Origin: DASUPK01 sp963833375
Lineage (GTDB): Bacteria; Actinomycetota; Thermoleophilia; Solirubrobacterales; 70-9
DNA length: 64,000 bases
Reading direction: 5' to 3'
Assembly: GCA_963833375.1 (NCBI GenBank)
Contig: CAWHXR010000007.1
Location: 248,001-312,000, forward strand
Position 1 is the stretch's first letter, and each line of letters opens with the position of its first letter. The translations under genes and the position numbers were made by a program. Of the stretch, positions 26,318 to 33,965 are shown in pieces. Below the pieces are notes generated by a model, which worked only from the letters and a program-made list of their open reading frames with translations, did no database searches and was not told where the DNA came from.

Positions 26318-27142
26318 ATGGTGATCGGTGCCGTCGCCTCCGTCCAGCTCGGAGCGGCCGCGGCGACGACCCTGTTCGACCAGGTCGGACCGGCGGGCGC
26401 GGTCCTCTACAGGCTGCTGTTCGCCGCGGTCCTGCTGCTCGCGATCTGGCGGCCCGCTCCGCTGGAGGCGGGGCGGCAGGGCCTCGTTCTCGCCGGCGCC
26501 TTCGGCGTGGCGCTGGCGGGGATGAACCTCTGCTTCTACGAAGCGCTCGACAGGATTCCGCTGGGGATTGCGGTCACCTTCGAGTTCGTCGGACCGCTGC
26601 TGGTCGGGCTGCTCGGCTCGCGGCGCGCGCTCGACCTGGTCTGGGTCGCCTGCGCGGCCGCCGGCGTTCTGCTGCTCACCAGGCCGTCGGGATCGGCCAG
26701 CGCGGCGGGGATCGGATTCGCCCTCCTCGCCGGCGCCTTCTGGGCCGCGTACATCCTGCTCAGCTCCCGGATCGGCCGGGCCTTTCCCGGGGGCAGGGGA
26801 CTCGCGCTGGCGATGGGGTTCGCCGCCGTGCTCATGGTCGTCCCGGGGACGCTGGCGGCCGGCGGTGACCTGCTCGACCCCAGAGCGGCGGCTGTCGGCG
26901 CCGTCATCGGCCTGCTCAGCTCGGTGATCCCCTACTCGCTTGAGCTCGAGGCGCTCCGGCGGATCGCGGTCGGCACCTTCGGGGTCCTGATGAGCCTGGA
27001 GCCGGCGGTCGCGGCGCTGATCGGTCTGATCGCGCTGGGACAGGGCCTGCCGACGTCCGACGTGATCGGCATCGGGCTGGTCGTCGTCGCCAGCGCGGGA
27101 GTGCTCGGAGCCAGGGTTGCCGAGGCGCCGACGGAGGCTTGA
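26318..27142 (+). CDS. EamA/RhtA-type drug/metabolite transporter
   Basis: A 274-residue protein with ten hydrophobic helices and the duplicated EamA layout: PAGAVLYRLLFAAVLLLAIW in repeat one and LLSSVIPYSLELEALRRIAVGTFGVLMSLEPAVAALIG in repeat two. The latter EPAVAAL block is typical of RhtA-like amino acid or metabolite exporters. It acts in the cytoplasmic membrane. The ATG at 26318 is close to the start of helix 1, so a few upstream residues may be missing. Confidence 0.85.
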   Translation: MVIGAVASVQLGAAAATTLFDQVGPAGAVLYRLLFAAVLLLAIWRPAPLEAGRQGLVLAGAFGVALAGMNLCFYEALDRIPLGIAVTFEFVGPLLVGLLGSRRALDLVWVACAAAGVLLLTRPSGSASAAGIGFALLAGAFWAAYILLSSRIGRAFPGGRGLALAMGFAAVLMVVPGTLAAGGDLLDPRAAAVGAVIGLLSSVIPYSLELEALRRIAVGTFGVLMSLEPAVAALIGLIALGQGLPTSDVIGIGLVVVASAGVLGARVAEAPTEA

Positions 27143-27455
27143 GTCGCCGAGCGTGCGAGTCTACTGCGGCGCGGCGCAGACGGCGCAGCCGGCTGAACCT
27201 GACGCGCGGGATGCGCGTGATTGCGGCCATCTCGACCGTGGGCGCCACGCTCGTCGCCTCGACGTCGAGCAACGACGGCATGTGGCGCTCGATCTGAGCC
27301 TCGAGACAGGCTCGGCACGAGCACTCAGGAACGGATATGCCTGTGTTCGAACAGACTGTCATCCGAGTTCCTCAAGCCGAAGCGAGATCACGGTAACCCC
27401 ATCGGCGGTCGGAAACCCCGCAAATAGCCCAATACCGCGTAGTCGACGTCCAGTC
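27143..27455. other. 313-base gap without a clear gene
   Basis: On the minus strand a frame from ATG 27362 shows a cysteine motif (PECSCRACLEAQIERHMPS) for about 60 codons before becoming Arg/Pro-rich over the EamA gene end, so a small or decayed protein is possible. On the plus strand 27400-27450 contains GC-rich stems (GGTAACCCC... GGAAACCCC) that could fold before the HD gene. I cannot assign a function to either. Confidence 0.3.
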
Positions 27456-28322
27456 ATGACAACCCCCAAGTCGTCCGCTGAGAAGATCAAGCAGATGGAA
27501 GCACAGGGCCCCGATGTGCGCGCCGGTTCGATCGGCGAGGCGGTGGCGAAGGCGCAGGTGCACGCGCCGACCCGCGGCAACCGTCGGCTCGAGCGCTTCC
27601 TCGAGGCGGTCAACGCGGACGAGCGCGTGCGGACCTGGTGGTACATGGCGCAGATCACCTCGGAGCGCCTGGGCATGTCCGACCACTCCTGGGTGCACGT
27701 CCAGGTCGTCCTCAACATCTCGCTGCGCCTGCTCCGCCTGCTGGTCAAGGGGGGGATCGAGCCCGCGATGGTCTCCGACCACGGGATGCGCGTCCGGGAC
27801 GCCGAGGTCGTGGTCGCGGGCGGCGCCCTCCTGCACGACGTCGGCATGTCGATCCACCGGGCCGAGCACGAGGCGTACAGCCTCTTCATGGTCGAGCAGC
27901 GACTGCAGTCCCTGCTCGCGGAGTGCTACGACGATCCGGAGCGGACGGTCGTGATCTCGGAGATCCTGCACGCGATCATCGGCCACCGGCGCCGCGGCGA
28001 GCCCTACACGGTCGAGGCCGGGGTCGTGCGCGTGGCCGATGCCCTCGACATGGCGGAGGGCCGCTCGCGCATCCCGGTCGAGGGTGGCCAGTACGGGATC
28101 CACGCGCTCTCGGCCGCGGCGATCGACGAGATCCGCATCGAGCCGGGGGAGGAGCGGCCGGTGAAGGTGGAGATCGAGATGAACAACTCCGCCGGGATCT
28201 TCCAGGTCGACGACCTGCTCGCCACCAAGCTCAGGGGCACGCCCCTGGAGGGCCACGTCGAGGTGATCGCCCAGGTGAAGGGCGAGACCGAGAAACGGCT
28301 GCTGCCCTCGTTCCGGCTCTAG
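27456..28322 (+). CDS. HD-domain phosphohydrolase
   Basis: The 288-residue protein has an HD-type helical core: HSWVHVQVVLNISLRLL supplies the first His, VAGGALLHDVGMSIHR the HD pair, and SEILHAIIGHRRRGEP and VRVADALDMAEGRSR the distal His/Asp ligands. This is the nucleotide phosphohydrolase layout with divalent metals. The C-terminal 90 residues form a separate strand-rich domain (VKVEIEMNNSAGIFQVDDLLA) resembling an ACT-like sensor. The ATG at 27456 is the first after a long non-coding leader. Its end overlaps the convergent crotonase gene by four bases. Confidence 0.85.
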   Translation: MTTPKSSAEKIKQMEAQGPDVRAGSIGEAVAKAQVHAPTRGNRRLERFLEAVNADERVRTWWYMAQITSERLGMSDHSWVHVQVVLNISLRLLRLLVKGGIEPAMVSDHGMRVRDAEVVVAGGALLHDVGMSIHRAEHEAYSLFMVEQRLQSLLAECYDDPERTVVISEILHAIIGHRRRGEPYTVEAGVVRVADALDMAEGRSRIPVEGGQYGIHALSAAAIDEIRIEPGEERPVKVEIEMNNSAGIFQVDDLLATKLRGTPLEGHVEVIAQVKGETEKRLLPSFRL

Positions 28323-29107
28323 ACCCCGGCGCCGGCGCCGCCGCGACCCTCTCCGGCGGCGAAGCGGGCGGCGCCCTTCACCCCGACGCCGCTGACGGCG
28401 CCGCCGATCTCGGCCTCTCGGGCGAGGCCCTCCTCGAGGGGGAGCGCGAAGCCCTCCAGCGCCGAACGGCGATCCGCGAGCATCGTCTCCTGCGGGAACT
28501 GGGCGAGCCCCTCCGCCATCTCGAGCGCGCGCTCGAGGTGACTGCCCGGCGCCACCAGCTCGGTGAGCAGCCCCATCGCGAGCGCCTCCTCGGCCTCGAC
28601 GATCCGACCGGTGATGATCATGTCCAGCGCGCGGCCCATGCCCACGACCCGCGGCAGTCGCTGGGTGCCTCCGTCGATCAGGGGAACGCCCCAGCGGCGC
28701 TCGGGGAAGCCGAGCTTGGCCGTCTCCGTGCCGATCCTCAGGTCGCACCAGAGGGCGAGCTCCAGCCCTCCCGCCAGCGCGTAGCCGGAGATCGCCGCGA
28801 TCGTCGGCTTGGGTGAGGTGAGGCGGGTGAAGCCGAGCGGCCCGTGCGGGCGAGGCTTCAGCCACTGCTCCGCGATTCCCTGGTCGTTGATCGCCGCGGC
28901 GACCGACTTCAGATCCGCTCCGGCGCAGAAGGCCTGGTCACCGGCGCCGGTGAGGATCAGGACCCTGGCGTCGTCGTCGCCCTCGAACTCGCGGTAGCCC
29001 TCGAGCAGCTGGTCGGCCGTGTTCGGATCGACGGCGTTGCGTCGCTCGGGCCGGTCGATGGTGAGCACCCCGGCGGCCCCTCGCCGCTCATAGGTGACCT
29101 CTGGCAT
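28319..29107 (-). CDS. enoyl-CoA hydratase/isomerase family protein
   Basis: A second crotonase (262 residues): TIDRPERRNAVDPNTADQLL, oxyanion motif AFCAGADLKSVA, SGYALAGGLELALWCDLRIG and FPERRWGVPLIDGGTQRLPR. The Glu positions of hydratases are replaced in part (RRWGVPLID), so isomerase, hydrolase or dehydratase activity is equally possible. The C-terminus is Gly/Ala-rich. It is about 40 percent alike by eye to the gene at 25013 only in the core motifs, so it is not a recent duplicate. Confidence 0.85.
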   Translation of the reverse strand: MPEVTYERRGAAGVLTIDRPERRNAVDPNTADQLLEGYREFEGDDDARVLILTGAGDQAFCAGADLKSVAAAINDQGIAEQWLKPRPHGPLGFTRLTSPKPTIAAISGYALAGGLELALWCDLRIGTETAKLGFPERRWGVPLIDGGTQRLPRVVGMGRALDMIITGRIVEAEEALAMGLLTELVAPGSHLERALEMAEGLAQFPQETMLADRRSALEGFALPLEEGLAREAEIGGAVSGVGVKGAARFAAGEGRGGAGAGV

Positions 29108-29116
29108 GTCGCGATC

Positions 29117-30160
29117 CTAACCGGGGGTCGGTTGTGGCCACTGCCGCAGGAAGGGCAGCGGGTCCACCGGCTTGGTCTCGGCGCGCAGCGAGGCCCTGCC
29201 TGTGCGGACCTCGAAGTGGAGGTGCGGCCCGTCGCAGCTGCCGGTGCAGCCGAGCTGCCCCACGACCTGCCCGGCGTGGACGTGCTGGCCGAGCTGGACC
29301 GCGGGCGGCTTCAGCATGTGCATGTAGACGAAGCTGTGGTTGTCGGCGGAGCTGTAGATGGCGAGGTAGTTGCCCCGCCCGCCCGAGTAGCGGCCGTTCT
29401 GATTGCCGCGGTCGACGACGACGCCGTCGTGGACCGCGACCTCCGGCGTCCCCACCTTCCCGAAGATGTCCTGCCCCTCGTGCGTGTGGCCGTAGCGCGA
29501 CGCGCCGAAGCGGGCGTCCTGATCACCGAAGTCGTAGTTCCCCTGGAGCGGGAAGACGTATCCGGGGGCGAGGCCGGTCGGCGTGCCGGCGTCGACCCCG
29601 AAGAGCGAGGCGCTGCTCGCCAGCGACTGGTGGCCGGCGCCCATGTCGAGGCCGGGGAGGGGGAGACCGAGGGCGGAGCCGATGACCGTGCAGACGACCA
29701 TCACGAAGGTGACCGAGATGCCCGCCTTGGCGGTCGGCCAGAGGAGCCCCCTGCGCCTCGCGGCCTGCCGTCGGCGGTTCTCGCTGGCGCGGGCCCTCTT
29801 GCGAACCGGGCCCTTGACCCCCGGCTCGACCTTCACGATAGGCGCGGCGCGAACCGGTGCCTGCCGCCGCGGCGCTGGGGCCGGCCGCGGCCCCTCCAGC
29901 TTGCGACGAGGGCGCAGCGCCTCGCGCTCTCGCCGCAGCCTCTCGCGGCGCAAGCGCCGCCGGCGCTCCAGGCGCTCCCGCATCTGGCGCTCGCGCTCGG
30001 CCCGCTCGCGCTCGATCCGGGCCCGCCGCTCGCGATCCGCTCGCTCGCGGGCGATCCGCTCGCGCTCAAGCCGCTCGGCCAGCGACTCACGGCACAGTGG
30101 GATCAGCTCTGCTTCGCGGGCTCCGCCCTCGTCCGGGACCCGGGGACCGCCCGCGCTCAT
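29117..30160 (-). CDS. M23 family metallopeptidase with charged N-terminal coiled coil
   Basis: A 347-residue protein in three parts. Residues about 20-90 form a very long Arg/Glu heptad helix (ERERIARERADRERRARIE and similar). One transmembrane helix follows near residue 145 (AGISVTFVMVVCTVIGSALGL). The outer part is an LytM/M23 domain with GHTHEGQDIF, YMHML and GPHLHFEVRTG, the zinc-binding HxxxD and HxH motifs. It is predicted to cut peptidoglycan peptides or act as an amidase activator, with the coiled coil on the cytoplasmic side. Confidence 0.85.
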   Translation of the reverse strand: MSAGGPRVPDEGGAREAELIPLCRESLAERLERERIARERADRERRARIERERAERERQMRERLERRRRLRRERLRREREALRPRRKLEGPRPAPAPRRQAPVRAAPIVKVEPGVKGPVRKRARASENRRRQAARRRGLLWPTAKAGISVTFVMVVCTVIGSALGLPLPGLDMGAGHQSLASSASLFGVDAGTPTGLAPGYVFPLQGNYDFGDQDARFGASRYGHTHEGQDIFGKVGTPEVAVHDGVVVDRGNQNGRYSGGRGNYLAIYSSADNHSFVYMHMLKPPAVQLGQHVHAGQVVGQLGCTGSCDGPHLHFEVRTGRASLRAETKPVDPLPFLRQWPQPTPG

Positions 30161-30201
30161 CCGGGTGCGGTTGCGGTACGGCGAAGCGATCGTCCCCTGC
30201 C

Positions 30202-30222
30202 AGTCCCATGCAGCGTGGGACT
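30202..30222. terminator. short hairpin between a membrane gene and the M23 gene
   Basis: AGTCCCA (30202-30208) pairs with TGGGACT (30216-30222) across a seven-base loop, just after the stop of the small membrane gene on the minus strand. There is no U-run, so it may only be an mRNA end structure. Confidence 0.3.
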
Positions 30223-30532
30223 AGCGGCTTCCGAGGCGCTCGAGGTCCTCAGTGCGCCTCTGCTTGCGATTGTCGAGGCGAATCTGGATCAGGGACAGGA
30301 CGATCACCAGGATGGCGAAGAACGCGATCAGCCCGAACGCGAAGAAGGTGACCACCTTGTCGGTGGTGCGGCCGTACAGACCGACGCCATCGGCCGCCAT
30401 GGCGGCGGGCGCGATCACGAGCAGTCCGAGCAGCGCGATCAGTGGAGGCAGCAGACGACGAGTTGAGGCGAGGGCGCTGCGAAGGCGAAGCCGAGCAGCG
30501 ACCCGTTTCGTTCCGAATCGCATCCCGGGCAA
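30221..30532 (-). CDS. small membrane protein with signal peptide
   Basis: The 103-residue protein has a basic start, a signal peptide ending APAAMAADG, a short exported loop and one transmembrane helix (VVTFFAFGLIAFFAILVIVLSLI), then a basic/acidic cytoplasmic tail (RLDNRKQRRTEDLERL). It is a single-span type I protein after cleavage. No family is recognised. It is followed by the M23 gene on the same strand and could be a cell-wall accessory. Confidence 0.6.
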   Translation of the reverse strand: MPGMRFGTKRVAARLRLRSALASTRRLLPPLIALLGLLVIAPAAMAADGVGLYGRTTDKVVTFFAFGLIAFFAILVIVLSLIQIRLDNRKQRRTEDLERLGSR

Positions 30533-30629
30533 TCTAACGGAAGGGCCAGACTAAGAACCACCTTAAGCGGAATCTGGGCCCAGTCGCCTAGGATGCTCGC
30601 TCCTCGGCCCCGGTCGAGCTCTCTCCGGC

Positions 30630-31502
30630 ATGGATCCGATCTCCTACTTCCAGGCAATCGTCCTCGGCCTGCTCCAGGGTGTCTCCGAGCTCTTCCCGAT
30701 CTCGAGCCTCGGGCACAGCGTGGTGCTGCCGCGGGTCTTCGGCTGGGACATCCACCAGAACGACGACTACTTCCTGAGCTTCCTTGTGGCCACGCACTGC
30801 GCCACTGCCCTCGTGCTGCTCCTCTTCTTCCTCGAGGACTGGGCGCGGATCGTCAAGGGACTCGGGCGCTCGCTGCGCGACCGCTACATCGACCCGGAGG
30901 ACAACTACGCCAAGCTCGGTTGGCTGATCGTCATCGGAACGATCCCGGCGGGGCTGCTCGGCCTCCTGCTGGAGCACCCGCTGCGCAGCCTGTTCGCCTC
31001 GACCCAGACGGCGGCGATCTTCCTGTTCATCAACGGGCTCGTGCTGTTCGGCGCGGAGGCGCTCCGCCGCCGCGCGCCGGTCCGTTCGGAGGAGAGCATC
31101 AAGTCGGATGAGATCATCGCCCGGAGCCTCAGCTTCCGCGAGGCGCTTGGGGTCGGCACGGCGCAGGCCCTTGCCCTGATCCCGGGGCTTTCGCGCTCCG
31201 GGGCGAGCATGGGCGGGGGGTTGGTCGCCGGGCTCTCGAACGAGGAGGCGGCCCGCTTCGCCTTCCTGCTCGCCACCCCGATCATCGGCGCCGCCGGCGT
31301 GCTCAAGCTGCCGGAGCTGCTCGGCTCGCAGGGAGACCACGTCCGCGGCCAGGCACTGGTGGGCGCCATCGGGGCGGCGATCACCGCCTACCTCTCCGTC
31401 AAGTTCCTGCTGCGCTTCTTCGAGACCAACCGTCTCACACCGTTCGCCGTCTACTGCTGCGTCGTCGGCGCCGTCCTCTCGGTCGCCTTCGCGCTCAGCT
31501 GA
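30630..31502 (+). CDS. uppP: undecaprenyl-diphosphatase
   Basis: The 290-residue membrane protein has the UppP/BacA motifs GLLQGVSELFPISSLGHSVVL near the N-terminus and ALALIPGLSRSGASMGGGL in the second half, which carry the catalytic Glu, Ser and Arg residues. It recycles undecaprenyl diphosphate to the monophosphate carrier for peptidoglycan and other wall polymers, releasing phosphate outside. It is longer than E. coli UppP (273). The start ATG is about 35 bases downstream of a TAGGAT box. A small membrane gene follows at nine bases. Confidence 0.95.
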   Translation: MDPISYFQAIVLGLLQGVSELFPISSLGHSVVLPRVFGWDIHQNDDYFLSFLVATHCATALVLLLFFLEDWARIVKGLGRSLRDRYIDPEDNYAKLGWLIVIGTIPAGLLGLLLEHPLRSLFASTQTAAIFLFINGLVLFGAEALRRRAPVRSEESIKSDEIIARSLSFREALGVGTAQALALIPGLSRSGASMGGGLVAGLSNEEAARFAFLLATPIIGAAGVLKLPELLGSQGDHVRGQALVGAIGAAITAYLSVKFLLRFFETNRLTPFAVYCCVVGAVLSVAFALS

Positions 31503-31511
31503 GGAGGTTCC

Positions 31512-31772
31512 ATGACCAAGCGACCGCAACTGATCATTCCCGCCGTGATCCTCGGCGTCATCTTCATGGTGATCGCGATCGTCTACTGGACCACCGACGC
31601 GGGATCGCTGCCCTCGTTCTTCCCGGGGCACGAGTCCGGATCGACCCACATCCACTTCAAGCACGGCTTGGCCGCGGCGATCGTCGGTCTCGGCTGCTTC
31701 GTCTTCGCCTGGTTCCAGACCGGGGGAGAGCGGCCGGCCCGGGACAGGCCGACCGGCCCTAGTGAGGGCTGA
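31512..31772 (+). CDS. small two-helix membrane protein downstream of uppP
   Basis: An 86-residue protein with two helices (LIIPAVILGVIFMVIAIVYW and GLAAAIVGLGCFVFAWFQ) separated by an exported loop containing a histidine cluster (STHIHFKHG). GAGGAGG precedes the ATG. The loop histidines might bind metal, in line with the convergent metal exporter gene; that is only positional inference. The 3' end overlaps the CDF gene by 14 bases. Confidence 0.6.
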   Translation: MTKRPQLIIPAVILGVIFMVIAIVYWTTDAGSLPSFFPGHESGSTHIHFKHGLAAAIVGLGCFVFAWFQTGGERPARDRPTGPSEG

Positions 31773-32658
31773 TCTGAAGTAGCTCGTCGCCGGGCTCGTG
31801 CTCGACCTGAAGGGTCGAGTGCTCGACCCCGAAGCGGTCGGCGAGCAGGCGGGCGGCGTGCCAGCGCGCCGCGTGGCAGTCGACGTCGCGACCCACGATC
31901 ATGTGCGCCGAGATCGCCGGCATCCCCGAGGTGACCTCCCAGACGTGCAGGTCGTGCACCTCGACCACGCCGTCCGAGGCGGCGAGGCTCTCGCCGATCT
32001 GCTTCGGGTCCAGCCCGCGGGGGGCCGCCTCCATGAAGATCCGGCCGCTGTCGCGCAGCAGGCCGTATGCCGCCCAGAGCATCAGCGCCGCGATCAGCAG
32101 CGACGCGATCCCGTCGGCGCGGTCGAAGCCCCAGATCAGGATCAGGGCCCCGGCGATCGCGGTCGCGATGAAGGCGAAGAGGTCGGTGAGCACGTGCCTG
32201 AAGGCGCCCTCCACGTTCAGGCTGCGCCGCTCGGCCCCGGCGAGCAGCCGCGCCGCCACCAGGTTCACGGCGATCCCCAGGACCGCGACGATCAACACCA
32301 GCGCGCCCTCGACCTCGGGCGGCTCGATCAGCCGGCGCACGCCCTCGTAGACGATCAGGACGCCGAGCAGCAGCAGGGTGACGCCGTTGACCTGGGCCGA
32401 GAGGATCTCCGCCCGCTTCATCCCGTACGTGTAGCTGCCGGTCGGCGGCCGCTCGGCGAGCCGGAGGGCCGCCAGCGCCAGGCCGAGGGCGACGGCGTCG
32501 GTGAGCATGTGGCCGGCGTCCGAGAGCAGGGCGAGGGAGGAGCCGACGATCCCCGCGACCACCTCCGCGAGCATGAAGGCGACGATCAGCGCGAAGGCGC
32601 CGCCGAGGCGGCGCGCGTCGGCCTCGGTTGCGATGCCGTGAGCGTGATCGTGGCCCAT
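31759..32658 (-). CDS. cation diffusion facilitator family metal exporter
   Basis: A 299-residue CDF protein: histidine-rich start MGHDHAHG, then six helices with the zinc-site pairs SDAGHMLTDAVAL (helix 2) and AFRHVLTDLFAFIA (helix 5), and a C-terminal cytoplasmic domain with VEVHDLHVWEVTSGM. HxxxD pairs in both helices point to Zn2+ or similar (CzcD/ZitB type) in exchange for protons. The ATG at 32658 gives the expected N-terminus. A terminator-like hairpin lies about 30 bases upstream in its leader. Confidence 0.92.
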   Translation of the reverse strand: MGHDHAHGIATEADARRLGGAFALIVAFMLAEVVAGIVGSSLALLSDAGHMLTDAVALGLALAALRLAERPPTGSYTYGMKRAEILSAQVNGVTLLLLGVLIVYEGVRRLIEPPEVEGALVLIVAVLGIAVNLVAARLLAGAERRSLNVEGAFRHVLTDLFAFIATAIAGALILIWGFDRADGIASLLIAALMLWAAYGLLRDSGRIFMEAAPRGLDPKQIGESLAASDGVVEVHDLHVWEVTSGMPAISAHMIVGRDVDCHAARWHAARLLADRFGVEHSTLQVEHEPGDELLQISPH

Positions 32659-32688
32659 GGGTCGGATTACAGCAGCGAAATCAGGCAC

Positions 32689-32726
32689 AAAAAAGCGCGC
32701 GACCCGGGGCAGGGGGGGTCGCGCGC
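32689..32726 (-). terminator. intrinsic-terminator-like hairpin in the leader of the CDF gene
   Basis: Read on the minus strand, an eleven-base perfect GC stem (arms 32716-32726 and 32695-32705, loop of ten bases) is followed by six U residues (A-run at 32689-32694). It lies 31-68 bases upstream of the CDF ATG. It could be an attenuator of that gene or stop antisense transcription. Confidence 0.65.
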
Positions 32727-32812
32727 GCTGACGAGAGAGGAATCTCGAAAGTGAGCGGGAGTCTGGCCACCGCACCCGGCCGCCAGTGTGAACATCCCGA
32801 TACGGGAAACGA

Positions 32813-32852
32813 CCGCATATATGCGGGATTTGCTAGTGAAAAACCCGTGAAC
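32813..32852. promoter_or_regulatory. palindrome and Pho-like half-sites upstream of the response regulator
   Basis: CCGCATATATGCGG (32813-32826) is a perfect 14-base palindrome. Next to it GTGAAA (32836) and GTGAAC (32847) are exactly 11 bases apart; read on the minus strand they are GTTCAC and TTTCAC modules like those of the Pho boxes further right, but inverted relative to the downstream gene. Confidence 0.4.
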
Positions 32853-32954
32853 CCCCGCTACACGGGGCGCCCGCGCCGTCCCCGTCCCTATCATCCGGCT
32901 CGTCTCATCAAGCGGACCCCCCTGGGGGTAGGGCGAGTCCGAGAGAGGGCCTCG

Positions 32955-33758
32955 ATGACAAACCAAGCAGGCATACGGCTGGCGGTCATAGACAACGACA
33001 CCGCCTTCCTCACCGTGCTGGGCAAGCGCCTCGACGGGGCGGGGTGGGAGCACCGCGTGCTCGCCGGCAGCGTGCCCGTCGAGGAGCTGGTGGCGATGAA
33101 GCTGAACGCCTTGCTGGTCGACCTCTCGGTGCTCGGCCCGCAGGGATGGGAGTTCCTGGAGAAGGTCTGCGCCGCGATTCCCGGTCTCGGCGTGCTCGTC
33201 TGCACTACCCAGTCGACGGTCGCCCAGCGGGTCAGGGGGCTGCGGCTCGGCGCGGACGACTGGATCGGCAAGCCGTCCCACCCGGAGGAGGTGATGGCGC
33301 GCATCGAGGCCGTCGTCCGTCGGCGCAAGCGCGCCGCGGCGCGCGAGGACGTCGGGCCGCTGGTCTCCGGTGAGCTCGAGATCCGGCCGGACCAGTATCA
33401 GGCGTTCGTCAGTGGCGAGAGCATCGGGCTGACCCGTCGCGAGTTCGAGCTTCTGCAGCTGCTCGCCGAGGCGCACGGCCAGGTGATCGAGCGCGAGGAG
33501 ATCTACCAGAAGGTCTGGGGGTACGCGATGGCCCACGGCGATCGCTCGGTTGACGTCTTCGTGCGGAAGCTCCGCCAGAAGCTCCAGCAGCACTCGGCGA
33601 ACTGGTTCTACATCCACACGCACTTCGGGATCGGCTACCGGTTCGACCCGGAGCCGGTGGGCAGTGTCGCGGAAGGGGGCGCGGAGGTGCCCATGCGGGC
33701 CGACGAATCGCTGGACGAGGTCGCCGAGATCCTCGCCGAGCTCGCGACAGAGCGCTAG
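32955..33758 (+). CDS. OmpR/PhoB-type two-component response regulator
   Basis: A 267-residue regulator. The receiver (residues 5-120) has IDNDTAF acidic residues, the phosphorylation Asp in LLVDLSVLG and the conserved Lys in WIGKPSHPEE. A winged-helix domain follows (about 140-235): LTRREFELLQLLAEAHGQVI, DRSVDVFVRKLRQKL, IHTHFGIGYRF. A 30-residue acidic tail ends it. No histidine kinase is encoded nearby. It sits at the start of the phosphate region and its winged helix is close to that of the stand-alone protein at 36195. Confidence 0.9.
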   Translation: MTNQAGIRLAVIDNDTAFLTVLGKRLDGAGWEHRVLAGSVPVEELVAMKLNALLVDLSVLGPQGWEFLEKVCAAIPGLGVLVCTTQSTVAQRVRGLRLGADDWIGKPSHPEEVMARIEAVVRRRKRAAAREDVGPLVSGELEIRPDQYQAFVSGESIGLTRREFELLQLLAEAHGQVIEREEIYQKVWGYAMAHGDRSVDVFVRKLRQKLQQHSANWFYIHTHFGIGYRFDPEPVGSVAEGGAEVPMRADESLDEVAEILAELATER

Positions 33759-33827
33759 CCGCTGCCCGAGCGGGCCGATCGAGGTGCTCGCGACGATCTG
33801 GTAGGGAACCCGCCTGCGTTTCACGCG

Positions 33828-33932
33828 ATGCGGAACCGACTGCGCGGCGGCCGGCCCAGCGAGGAATACAAAGCGTTCACACGCTGGAGCGAGGAAGGAT
33901 GGATGCTGCTGGCTTGGCGCGCGTGGCGATAG
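33828..33932 (+). CDS. possible 34-residue peptide
   Basis: A complete short frame (ATG 33828, TAG 33930) encodes a basic, tryptophan-rich peptide with MRNRLRGGRPSEEYKAF at the start and SEEGWMLLAWRAWR at the end. It lies in the 207-base gap before the pyruvate-kinase-like gene. There is no strong Shine-Dalgarno, so it may be chance. Confidence 0.25.
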   Translation: MRNRLRGGRPSEEYKAFTRWSEEGWMLLAWRAWR

Positions 33933-33965
33933 CAATGCGGGGCGGACGGATGGCCGCCGACGCGG

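Noticed and set aside
28319..28350. GCCGGCGCC repeats as a possible repeat element
   Set aside because: They encode the Gly/Ala tail of the crotonase gene; it is simple codon repetition.
27372..28865. Long minus-strand frame across the HD-domain gene
   Set aside because: The sequence is Arg/Asp-rich low complexity and the opposite strand has intact HD motifs.
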